Assembly: GCA_020635905.1 (NCBI GenBank)
Contig: JACJYV010000002.1
Span: 930,001 to 994,000 of the forward strand
Direction: 5' to 3'
Source: Bacteroidia bacterium
GTDB taxonomy: Bacteria > Bacteroidota > Bacteroidia > J057 > JADKCL01
Length of the DNA: 64,000 nucleotides
Every line of letters starts with the position of its first letter. The first letter of the stretch is position 1. A program made the position numbers and the translations under genes. The notes below the pieces were generated by a model, which saw only the letters and a program-made list of their open reading frames with translations, searched no databases and was not told the origin of the DNA. Below are positions 1 to 7,545 of the stretch, one piece after another.

Positions 1-741
1 ACTTCCTATTTCGAAGAAATGCGCAAGGATCTGATGACGGTGGCCGGAATTCCCAATGCCAGCCTGATCTACCTGGCCCGCGAAATTCCCGTTTTTCACT
101 TTTTTCAGGTGCCCGAACTGGCCGCCTTTCGTTTTTATTTCTGGAAAAAAACCTCTGACACCAGCAACCAACTGGAGTCAGAAACTTTCAACCTCAGGAA
201 TATCAATCCCGACCAGCTTGAGGTAGCGCGCGACATTTACAAGTATTACCTGCGCATTCCGTCCACGGAGATTTTGTGTGGCGCTTCCCTCAGCAGTTGG
301 ATGAAGCAGATCGAATACAGCCTCGAATCAGGTCATTTCGAAAATCCCGACGATGCACTGGTCCTGTTTGAAAAGCTGGAAGACATGGTCAATCACTTCA
401 AACAACAGGCGACTTTTGGGGAAAAATATGTGATCGGGGGCAAACCTCTGGGGAAAAAGGGAAACTTCCAGCTTTTCTCCAATGATGTGGTCAATTCAGA
501 AAATCTGGTGCTGGTTTCATTTGGGGGATCTCAAATCGCCATTCAGCACAGTTTGTATAATTTTCTACGGACCAATGATGTTGCTTTCTGCAATTATGCC
601 CGCCAGACCTTGGACCAGGTCATGCGTAAATCCGTCCTGATCTCAGAAATCTCTGAAAGGGAGCGCAATAAGTATTTCAACCGTCTGCGTTCGGACGTGC
701 GCAAATTCAAAGAAGGAATTCTTTCTTCGGGTTTGCTTTAA
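1..741 (+). CDS. Unrecognised cytoplasmic protein, 5' end outside window
   Basis: The frame is open from the first base of the window, so the first visible ATG (base 19) is probably internal and the true start lies upstream. About 246 codons are visible. The protein has no membrane segment and looks mainly alpha-helical; its last 35 residues are rich in Arg, Lys and Glu and could form a helix or short coiled coil. I do not recognise the family. The general shape would fit the ligand- or partner-binding part of a regulator, but no DNA-binding domain is visible in this fragment, so that is only a guess. It is convergent with the next gene, with six bases between them. Confidence 0.7.
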   Translation, partial: TSYFEEMRKDLMTVAGIPNASLIYLAREIPVFHFFQVPELAAFRFYFWKKTSDTSNQLESETFNLRNINPDQLEVARDIYKYYLRIPSTEILCGASLSSWMKQIEYSLESGHFENPDDALVLFEKLEDMVNHFKQQATFGEKYVIGGKPLGKKGNFQLFSNDVVNSENLVLVSFGGSQIAIQHSLYNFLRTNDVAFCNYARQTLDQVMRKSVLISEISERERNKYFNRLRSDVRKFKEGILSSGLL

Positions 742-747
742 GGGGGA

Positions 748-1245
748 TTAACTCAATTTGCGGCGCTTGCGCCGCATCAATTGGGGAAAAAGGCCGATAG
801 AAAAAAGGCCCAGGCCCACCCCGGCAAAGACAATTCCTATCATTACCAACTGCTCATTCCACAGGGCTCCCCCTATATCCAGCGGGTTGGAAGGATCGAA
901 ATCGGGCAAAACCTCTTCCACTTTGCCTTTCCAGAAAGAAGCCAGTTTGATAAAGCACATGATTTCGCCCGCCAGCATGCCAAATACCCCGCCCAGCAAA
1001 AGCGCCTTTTCGTATTCCACTTTCTGACGCACCACCCGCAGGGCGTAAAGTCCGCCCGTGAGGAGCCAGGCGGCGGCAAAAAACATGAACAAAAATCGTT
1101 TTGCAGGCAAAAAAGCCAGAAGACTGCCGCCCGTTTTCTCATACATGTATCCGTCGAAGGTCCAGAAAATGGCGGTGAAGCCCAGGCCAATCACGGGCAG
1201 GAAATCGATCCAGGGAGATTTTTGATTTAATGTTTTGTCTTCCAT
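748..1245 (-). CDS. Small polytopic membrane protein, unknown function
   Basis: This 165-aa protein has four hydrophobic segments, at about residues 14-34, 50-70, 80-103 and 130-154, and a basic C-terminus (RRKRRKLS) that should sit in the cytoplasm. The start is an ATG lying 19 bases inside the end of the upstream GT-C-like gene, so the two are probably co-transcribed and translationally coupled. No family is recognised. The codons for the Arg-rich tail form a perfect GC-rich hairpin on the DNA (760-775, arms GCGGCGC/GCGCCGC), which may help end transcription between the two convergent genes. A supporting role for the neighbouring membrane glycosyltransferase-like protein is possible but unproven. 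Confidence 0.7.
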   Translation of the reverse strand: MEDKTLNQKSPWIDFLPVIGLGFTAIFWTFDGYMYEKTGGSLLAFLPAKRFLFMFFAAAWLLTGGLYALRVVRQKVEYEKALLLGGVFGMLAGEIMCFIKLASFWKGKVEEVLPDFDPSNPLDIGGALWNEQLVMIGIVFAGVGLGLFSIGLFPQLMRRKRRKLS

Positions 1246-2876
1246 TGGTACAATGATACCCTTCCCGCCTCAGAAACAAAAATTTTCTCATATTCTTCGG
1301 CCAGTTGGTTTTGCAGTCGCTGAAAATCGGGATTTTCGGCGTAGGTGTCGTCCATGCACCAGGTCAGGATGAAATCGACTCTCCCGCCGGTGGCGGCATA
1401 TTGTTTCAGATCCACTGCAGGTGGAAGGGCTTCCTGCCCTGGACCCGTGCTAAGGTGTAGATAGGGATTCACTTTTTCATTCCAGATCACCGGAAAAAAT
1501 CCTGTGTTGCCCTCGTAATTGTCGAACATGACCAGGCTTTTGTCAGCGCCGAGATAGTCGGCAGCATGCACAAAGAGCCAAAGGCCCTTCATAAGCGGGC
1601 TGCCGTCCGGCTTTTTACCTGCGTGGGCAAAGGAAAGAGGCAAAACAGTTGACCTTGCGGGAATGTGGACTTTAGCACTGCGAATTTCCTGCACGGCCTT
1701 GCCCAGGGCCCGGTAAGTGCCTAGGCGCAATCCGAAAAACAGGCATAAAAAGATGAAAAATGCACCTGGAATAGTTCTTTGCATGCTGTCGTTGAGGGGC
1801 ATGGAGGTCAGCCAGAGGATGAGGCAGAAAAAGGGGAAAAGCTGGAGGCGCATTTGAATGATGCCCCCGCCCGCCAGGTTGTCGGGCGAGATGAAATAGA
1901 GCACAAGCATGAGCATGGAGGCGAATCCAAGGCCGCGGCCCGCGGCCTTGCGGTCCTGAAACAGGCTCAAAAACATGCCAAGCAAAATCAGCAGCCCAAA
2001 GGTGAGCAGCACGATTTTGGCCAGCGCACCTTCACTTGGTGGCTGCCAGACCAGGGTGGACATGTGCCACAATTCCAGCAACAGGGTTTTGAATGGCTTG
2101 CTTTCGCCCGGATTTCCCATGCCTTTGCGGGCAAGAAACCACAAGAGGATGGCCAGGGCGGGCAGGGCCGTGAGCACCAGGCTGCCGGCCAACTTGAGGT
2201 ATTTTTCCCAGAAATAGAGGCCTTTGAAACGTTTGGGAATGCCTTCCAGCACAAAATTGTAAAAGGTACTGCCGGCCATGACCAGGCCTGCGGCGACCAG
2301 GGTCACGGGATGGGTAAAGTATTGCAGGCAAAACAGCAGGGCCAGCACCAGCAGGGATTTCCAGTTGAATTGATCTTTGTGGCGCAGCCAGTAGCCGATG
2401 AGATAAAGGAAAATGCCCAGGCTGAAGCAAAAATTATAAAACCCCATGTGAAAGGGATCGGTAAACAGAAAAGGAAAAAACAGCACAGTCAGGCCTTCCT
2501 GTTCTGGATTGACAGACCGGACCGCGAAGCGGGCCCCGAAGGCAAAGAGTAAAACGATGCCCATGAGCAGGAACTTTTCTGCCAGCCAGGCTGGCAAAAA
2601 GGAATGCAAGCCAGCCAGCAAAAGATGGCCCAGCCAGTTGGGTTCGGGGTTGGAATTGAGGGTATAATAAGTGGAATAAAAATCCGTGTTGTGTCCCTGC
2701 CAGTGATCGAGCAGCACCTTTGCATTGTATAAATGTGTGGGGCCGTCGCCAGTGAGGAAAAAACGGCTTTGCCAGAGGGTGAGCAGCAGGATGACCAGCC
2801 CGACCCAAAAGAAGATTTTGCCCAGGTTTTTGGGAAGAAGAAGGCGGGACAAAAAAGAAGGAGTGCTGCTGGCCAA
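1227..2876 (-). CDS. GT-C-like polytopic membrane protein (probable glycosyltransferase)
   Basis: This is a 549-aa protein with about twelve hydrophobic segments filling residues 20-400 and a soluble C-terminal part of roughly 140 residues. The first extracytoplasmic loop carries GDGPTHLYNA at residues 43-52. An Asp in this loop followed by His and Asn is typical of GT-C glycosyltransferases that use lipid-linked sugar donors. Substrate and acceptor cannot be told from the sequence. No ATG is available near the expected N-terminus; the first usable codon after the upstream stop is a TTG at 2874-2876, so the start is uncertain. The gene overlaps the small membrane gene after it by 19 bases. 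The family assignment rests on topology and loop motif, not on clear catalytic homology. Confidence 0.65.
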   Translation of the reverse strand: MASSTPSFLSRLLLPKNLGKIFFWVGLVILLLTLWQSRFFLTGDGPTHLYNAKVLLDHWQGHNTDFYSTYYTLNSNPEPNWLGHLLLAGLHSFLPAWLAEKFLLMGIVLLFAFGARFAVRSVNPEQEGLTVLFFPFLFTDPFHMGFYNFCFSLGIFLYLIGYWLRHKDQFNWKSLLVLALLFCLQYFTHPVTLVAAGLVMAGSTFYNFVLEGIPKRFKGLYFWEKYLKLAGSLVLTALPALAILLWFLARKGMGNPGESKPFKTLLLELWHMSTLVWQPPSEGALAKIVLLTFGLLILLGMFLSLFQDRKAAGRGLGFASMLMLVLYFISPDNLAGGGIIQMRLQLFPFFCLILWLTSMPLNDSMQRTIPGAFFIFLCLFFGLRLGTYRALGKAVQEIRSAKVHIPARSTVLPLSFAHAGKKPDGSPLMKGLWLFVHAADYLGADKSLVMFDNYEGNTGFFPVIWNEKVNPYLHLSTGPGQEALPPAVDLKQYAATGGRVDFILTWCMDDTYAENPDFQRLQNQLAEEYEKIFVSEAGRVSLYQWKTKH

Positions 2877-3066
2877 GGGCTTGATTTTCGTAACGGGTTG
2901 TAATTTAGGCAGGAGGCTGAACTATTCAAATTCAATAAATGGGTGGGTACCCTGAGAGAATGCCTGAAGCAGATTTCTGAAAATAGGGTCAATTGAGCAG
3001 AGGGAAAATTTTAGGGCAATTGCAGACCAGGGTTAATATTTGGCCCTTGCTTCGTAATTTGGGCAG

Positions 3067-4380
3067 GTGCCTGGATTGAATTCATCTGCCAAATCTGTCT
3101 CTGTCTCTGTCTGGTTGTGGACGGGAGGCTTGCTGTTGCTGGCTTTTTTGGCAAGTGAATGGTTTTGGCTGGGAATTTTAGGGCCAGACCCCAGGCTTCT
3201 GAAGGGAATCTGGGTTTTTCGGGTGGCGGTAATTTTATTGGGGGGAATGGCTGGCTGGGGCTTGATCTCGAAAAGGAGTCTTTTTGAATTGTTTAGGGAA
3301 AACGCATGTTTCAATCTGTTTTTGCTGCTGACTGCCATACTGCTCTTTTTGCTGACCAACCGTTTGCAGCCCGGGCAGCACAAGGTGCTGCGAATGATCT
3401 GGGTCATGGCCCTGGCCATGCAGGGCCTGCGGGTTTTTTACCTGGGTGTGGTGAGGCTGAGACTGAAAGGTTGGAAAGCGGGTCTGGCGACTACTTTGTT
3501 GGGATTTTTTATGCTTTTTTCCGTGGGAGAAGGCATTTGTATTTTTGTGGCTGAGACCAGCGGCCACCTGCGCACTTTTGCGGCCATCAACTGGGCGCAT
3601 CGTTACCAAAAGCCCATCAATTCCTGGCGCTACCGCGACCAGGAATACGACTGGCCGGCCCTGGCGGGCCGGAAAAAGATCATGGTTCTGGGTGATTCCT
3701 TCACGGAAGGAGCGGGGATCAAACGGGTGGAAGACCGTTTTTCGAATCGTCTGGGCCAAAAGTTGGGCGACGGGTATCTGGTTTTGAATCTGGGACGGGG
3801 CGGGGCGGATACGCCCCGTGAACTGGAGCTGCTGGATTCTTTTCCGCAGGTGCCCGACCTGCTGGTTCTGGGCTATTTTGGGAATGACATCCAGGGGCGG
3901 GTGCCGCCGGAATTCATGGATGTGCAGCTAAATACTGAGTATTTTTATCTGCCTGAGCCCCTGCGTTTTCTGGTTTACCACAGTCACCTGCTGGACTATC
4001 TGTGCTGGAAACTGCCGTGGCCAGCCCGCGGTGATTACCTGGGCGAACTGGCGCGGGCCTACCGCGATCCTGAGATCATGGCCCAGCACCTGCAGGACCT
4101 GGGCGCGGTGGCCGACTGGTGCGAAGTCCGCGGGGTGAAAATGGCGGTTTTGATTTTTCCCTTTATGCAGGCAGTGGAACAAAGCTCATTTTTTGCAGAG
4201 CCAGTCGGGGGGTATTTTCGGGAGCTGGGTATTCCTGTGCTGGATTTAAGGCCCGTGTTGCAGGGCTATGACCCGGGTGAGTTGGTGGTAAACGGGAATG
4301 ACGGACACCCGAATGTGTTTGCAAATCACCTGGTGGCAGATACCTTGTTTGGGTTTTTGCGGCAGGGGATCCTGCCGTGA
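3067..4380 (+). CDS. Membrane-anchored SGNH/GDSL-type hydrolase
   Basis: The 437-aa protein has four to five hydrophobic segments in residues 15-170, then a soluble SGNH domain. Block I is LGDSFTEG with Ser211 as the expected nucleophile. Block III is GNDI with Asn273. The last block is NDGHPN with Asp412 and His414, the usual DGHPN form of the Asp-His pair in envelope-associated SGNH esterases and acetyltransferase partners. The likely role is removing or moving acyl groups on an envelope or surface glycan, facing the periplasm; the substrate is unknown. The start is a GTG, with no Shine-Dalgarno sequence. It diverges from the GT-C-like gene (190 bp between starts), so both may serve the same surface polymer. 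Confidence 0.75.
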   Translation: MPGLNSSAKSVSVSVWLWTGGLLLLAFLASEWFWLGILGPDPRLLKGIWVFRVAVILLGGMAGWGLISKRSLFELFRENACFNLFLLLTAILLFLLTNRLQPGQHKVLRMIWVMALAMQGLRVFYLGVVRLRLKGWKAGLATTLLGFFMLFSVGEGICIFVAETSGHLRTFAAINWAHRYQKPINSWRYRDQEYDWPALAGRKKIMVLGDSFTEGAGIKRVEDRFSNRLGQKLGDGYLVLNLGRGGADTPRELELLDSFPQVPDLLVLGYFGNDIQGRVPPEFMDVQLNTEYFYLPEPLRFLVYHSHLLDYLCWKLPWPARGDYLGELARAYRDPEIMAQHLQDLGAVADWCEVRGVKMAVLIFPFMQAVEQSSFFAEPVGGYFRELGIPVLDLRPVLQGYDPGELVVNGNDGHPNVFANHLVADTLFGFLRQGILP

Positions 4381-4833
4381 GGTGCGTGAGGCATGCGTAG
4401 GGTGCCCGACACTTTGGAGGGCAGTGGCGCCCCCCGCGAAGTATTTCGGGTGGGGCGGCACGGATCCCGAAAACTTTCGGGAGAACCCCGGAGCTCGCCG
4501 ACCCCGAAGCTTGCTTTCGGGGGCACGCCCAGAAACTTCACCCATGACTCATAGGTGTGGTTATGGTTTTACCACAGAGACCCCGAGGGAAAAAGAGCTC
4601 ACGGAGAAATTTTGATGGGAAGCTTCCGCTTTTTAAGTTGATTTTAACACAAAGACACAAAGAGCCCAAAGAATTGAGGGGTAATACAGCGCTTCCGCTT
4701 TTTGGGGAGGTTAAAACGCAGAGGTACGTGCCAAAGGCACTCCTATGGAGGAGGACACAGGGTTTGGAGCGTCGCTCAGGCTTGCCAAACTGAAGGCTCG
4801 CAGCTCGATGCTCAAAACTTGCAGCTCAAAACC
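4381..4833. repeat. Non-coding patchwork of hairpins and short direct repeats
   Basis: This 453-bp stretch holds no credible gene. Its left part carries consecutive hairpins built on the same core: CCCGAAA-ac-TTTCGGG near 4467 and CCCCGAA-gcttgc-TTCGGGG near 4502, with a weaker copy near 4435. The middle has the 13-mer GCTTCCGCTTTTT twice (4622-4634 and 4691-4703, period 69 bp), each followed by an A-rich stretch with CACAAAGA-like or CGCAGAGG-like words. The right part has a short hairpin GTGCC-aaa-GGCAC (4728-4740) and two imperfect copies of a GCAGCTCAAAAC-like unit. Such degenerate intergenic repeats are common in large Bacteroidota genomes; function is unknown. Confidence 0.6.
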
Positions 4834-6570
4834 TTATCCTCTGACTTTGAGTTTGAGTTCGTTGACTTTGTCGATGATCTCTTCGCGGGTGAGGCTTTTG
4901 TAGCGGTCGGGCAGGAGGGAACGGGAGGTACACTCGAGCACCGCGGAGTAGTTCATGAGCTCGACTTCGTCGGGATAGGTGGGCGGCAGGAAGTCGTCGA
5001 AAGTCTCCATGATGGTGATGGGCGTGACTTTTTCCTCGCCGCGGGCGGCTGCTTTGAATTTGGCGCGGGTAAGCGCGGCTTCCATGTCGGCGCCTGATGG
5101 ATTTTTGAGGTCGAGGTAGAAATCCTCGTCAAATTCTTCGACGTTGATGTATTTGAGGCCTGTCTTTTTGAGCATGATTTCGAGCAATTCTTTCTTTTGC
5201 TCCACCGTTTCGGGGTAAAAGAGGGCAATATGCTCCTCGGCGCGGCCCTGACGCTTGAAGTCCACGGGCATGAGGTCGGGACGGGCGGTGACCAGAAACC
5301 AGATGATTTTGCCGCGGTTGTCTGTATTGGACATGAAGGAAGCCAGCATGGAGAAGATGCGGCTGGACACACCGCTGTCGCCGCCGCCGCTGCGGTTGCC
5401 GAGGTAGGCATCAGCTTCGTCGATCATGACCGCCACGGGAGTCATGGCTTCGAGCAGTTTGAGTACCTTTTGGAGGTTGCCTTCAGATTCGCCCTGCCAT
5501 TTGGAGCGGAAATTTTGCAGCTTGACCATGGGCACGCCAATGTCGTTGGCGAAGCAGGTGATCATGAAGGTTTTGCCTGTGCCCACAGGTCCAGAAACGA
5601 GGTAGCCCATGGGCATGACGTCGTCGCGGCCGTTTTTGATGGCCTGGGCGGCTTCCATGAGGTGTTTTTTGGCTTCCTTGTGCCCGGCGACGTTGGCGAG
5701 GGAGAATTTGCTTTCCACGAATTCGAGCAATCCCCCGGCTTCCGCCTCGATGATGTCTTTCTTTTGCAGGTTGAGGTCCTCGAAGGAAAATTCGAGGTTG
5801 TTTTCGGCAATTTCAGCCAACAACACTTTGAGGTGAACCAGGTTGAGCCCGGCGGTGTTTTTGGCCAGCACTTCAGGAGTCATTTCGAGCAGTTCGCGGA
5901 TGCGGGGGGTCTGTCCCAGCTCGGTATTGATGAAGTTGAGGCGGTCCTCCTCTGCGGGGTAGGGCACCAGCACCTCGGCATTGTGCGGGTTCTGGGTGTA
6001 CTGGGTATTGAGGTTGATGATATTCTCCGTGAGCAGGAGAATGGTCATGTCGTTTTGCAGAAAAAGGGATTCTGTGGCCCATTTTTGCAGGAATACCTGG
6101 ATGTTGCGGTCTTCGGGATTGTACTGTGAAGCCGAGGCCATGGGCACAATGGTTTCCGCGTAATCCACCAGAAAGCAGATGGATTTGCCGTCCATGAGGC
6201 GGATGCGGAAATACATTTCAAGCAGGGCGAAAGCCCGCACTGGATCTTTGGGCCAGCCTGTGGAAAAGTTGGTGCCATGGGCAGTATCGTAGGCTTCGAG
6301 TGCGCGGGTGAAATCCTTGCGCATTTCGGGCGTCTTGAAACGGATGCCGGTCGCGCGGTCGTAGAAGACGATGAGGTCGCGCTTTTTGAATAATTCATTG
6401 ACAAAGAAATCCCGCAGCTTGTGGTATATGTCTTTGGCCCCCTCCTTTACATGGATGTAATCGTTGATGTTTCCATGTACGATGAACTGAGAGATAGTTT
6501 TGGAGAAATATTTGCGGGCCAGTTCGTTGACCCAGTCGGGATATACTTTCTTTGGTTTAACGGCTTCCAT
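4834..6570 (-). CDS. AAA family ATPase with degenerate N-terminal AAA-like half
   Basis: This is a 578-aa soluble ATPase. The C-terminal half is a classical AAA module: Walker A GPVGTGKT at 327-334, a pore-loop-like KWQGESEGN at 358-366, Walker B VAVMIDEAD at 379-387, sensor-1-like VTARPDL near 428, and KRQGR at 439-443 where CDC48/FtsH-type ATPases have the PGR arginine-finger motif. The N-terminal half looks like a worn AAA fold: FLVDYAE near 133-139 resembles a Walker B strand and LLLTEN near 178-183 a sensor strand, but no Walker A is present. This layout recalls Ycf46-like two-domain ATPases. A remodelling or unfolding role is likely; the substrate is unknown. It is transcribed alone. 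Confidence 0.85.
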   Translation of the reverse strand: MEAVKPKKVYPDWVNELARKYFSKTISQFIVHGNINDYIHVKEGAKDIYHKLRDFFVNELFKKRDLIVFYDRATGIRFKTPEMRKDFTRALEAYDTAHGTNFSTGWPKDPVRAFALLEMYFRIRLMDGKSICFLVDYAETIVPMASASQYNPEDRNIQVFLQKWATESLFLQNDMTILLLTENIINLNTQYTQNPHNAEVLVPYPAEEDRLNFINTELGQTPRIRELLEMTPEVLAKNTAGLNLVHLKVLLAEIAENNLEFSFEDLNLQKKDIIEAEAGGLLEFVESKFSLANVAGHKEAKKHLMEAAQAIKNGRDDVMPMGYLVSGPVGTGKTFMITCFANDIGVPMVKLQNFRSKWQGESEGNLQKVLKLLEAMTPVAVMIDEADAYLGNRSGGGDSGVSSRIFSMLASFMSNTDNRGKIIWFLVTARPDLMPVDFKRQGRAEEHIALFYPETVEQKKELLEIMLKKTGLKYINVEEFDEDFYLDLKNPSGADMEAALTRAKFKAAARGEEKVTPITIMETFDDFLPPTYPDEVELMNYSAVLECTSRSLLPDRYKSLTREEIIDKVNELKLKVRG

Positions 6571-6635
6571 TGAGACGATTTTAGATATAGTGGATTAAAG
6601 GTTTCGAATTTACGGAAAAGGAAGGCTTTTGTTCT

Positions 6636-6786
6636 ATCAGATGTTAGATGTCAGATGGTCAGATATCAGATAGGGGTAGCCAGGCTCAAAACAACAGGTT
6701 GTTTTGGGCAGGGTCTTGGATACAAAATTGCATCTGGTTGGATTTCGGCTTCGTCTGATATCTGAAATCTCATAATCTGAAATCTA
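6636..6786. repeat. Degenerate AGAT/ATCT repeat arms flanking a palindrome
   Basis: Between the AAA ATPase and the regulator gene lie two low-complexity arms made of imperfect TCAGATGT-like units (6636-6672) and their inverse (6754-6786). The 12-mer TCAGATATCAGA (6659-6670) and its inverted form TCTGATATCTGA (6754-6765) match exactly. The roughly 85-bp core between them contains a perfect hairpin, CAAAACAA-cagg-TTGTTTTG (6687-6706). The right arm runs into the stop codon of the regulator gene. The layout could fold into one large stem or act as a transcription barrier; no transposase or target-site duplication is visible. Confidence 0.5.
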
Positions 6787-7545
6787 AAACTTTAAAACAT
6801 TCTTCAGCACTTTGGATTTTTCGCGGCTGGATACGACTTCCTTATTATTGCTGAGGACGATTTTAAAACGATTCCCAAACCAGATCACGATTTCTTTCAC
6901 GTGGATGAGCCCGATAAGACTTGAACGGTTGACGCGCAGGAATTTGTCGAGGGGCAATTTTTTCTCGAAATAATCGAGGGTCTGGTTCATGGTGTAGGCT
7001 TTGTCCATGGTATGGAGAATGGTGTTGCGGTCTTCGACCTCGATCAGCACCACTTCGTCGTAATCGACGAGTTTGTAGCGGTCGAAAGTGGGTATGGGAA
7101 TTTTATTGGAAAATGGGAGTCTGAGGTCGTCCTCGTTGCCAATTTTCTCAATTTTTTCCTTTTGGGCAGCGTGAAGTTCTGCTTTGGGGCCAGCCAGAAT
7201 TTTTTCGATGGTGGCCGAAAGCCGGTCTTCGTTGAAAGGTTTGAGCAGGTAGTCGATGGCATTCAGTTCGAAGGCCTTGATGGCGTGCTCGTTGTAGGCA
7301 GTGGCAAAAACAATGTAAGTGGGTACGTCGAGGAGATTTTCCGCCACTTCAATGCCGTTGAGGCCGGGCATTTCGATGTCGAGAAAGGCGATATCGGGTT
7401 TTTGGGTGCGAATGCTTTCCAGGGCGTCGAGGCCGTTTTCGGCAATGTGAATGATCTCAATCTCCTGGAATTTTCCCAGGAGGCGCTCCATTTTTTTTCG
7501 GGCGGGAGCTTCGTCGTCGGCGATAATAACAGTGTACTTACTCAT
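6784..7545 (-). CDS. LytTR-family response regulator
   Basis: This 253-aa regulator has an N-terminal receiver domain and a C-terminal LytTR DNA-binding domain. The receiver shows the acidic pair Asp10-Asp11, the phosphoacceptor Asp56 in FLDIEMPG, a Thr in FATAY near residue 82 and the conserved Lys in LLKPF near 103. The LytTR part (about 145-250) has the usual RVNRSSLIGLIHV-type core. It should be phosphorylated by the membrane kinase encoded just upstream; the two frames overlap by four bases (ATGA). Its targets are not visible here. LytTR systems in this lineage control envelope and social traits, but nothing in the window names the regulon. Confidence 0.92.
   Translation of the reverse strand: MSKYTVIIADDEAPARKKMERLLGKFQEIEIIHIAENGLDALESIRTQKPDIAFLDIEMPGLNGIEVAENLLDVPTYIVFATAYNEHAIKAFELNAIDYLLKPFNEDRLSATIEKILAGPKAELHAAQKEKIEKIGNEDDLRLPFSNKIPIPTFDRYKLVDYDEVVLIEVEDRNTILHTMDKAYTMNQTLDYFEKKLPLDKFLRVNRSSLIGLIHVKEIVIWFGNRFKIVLSNNKEVVSSREKSKVLKNVLKF

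Noticed and set aside
1779..2552. 257-codon plus-strand frame opposite the GT-C-like gene
   Set aside because: Low-complexity Gln/His/Gly composition typical of the antisense of a Leu-rich membrane gene; the minus-strand gene has a clear topology.
4298..4615. Small frames in the 4.4-4.8 kb repeat patch
   Set aside because: They translate hairpins and repeats and have no start context, homologue or codon bias.
5197..6129. 310-codon plus-strand frame opposite the AAA ATPase
   Set aside because: The minus strand encodes intact Walker motifs; the plus frame is rich in Phe, His and Gly with no known motif.
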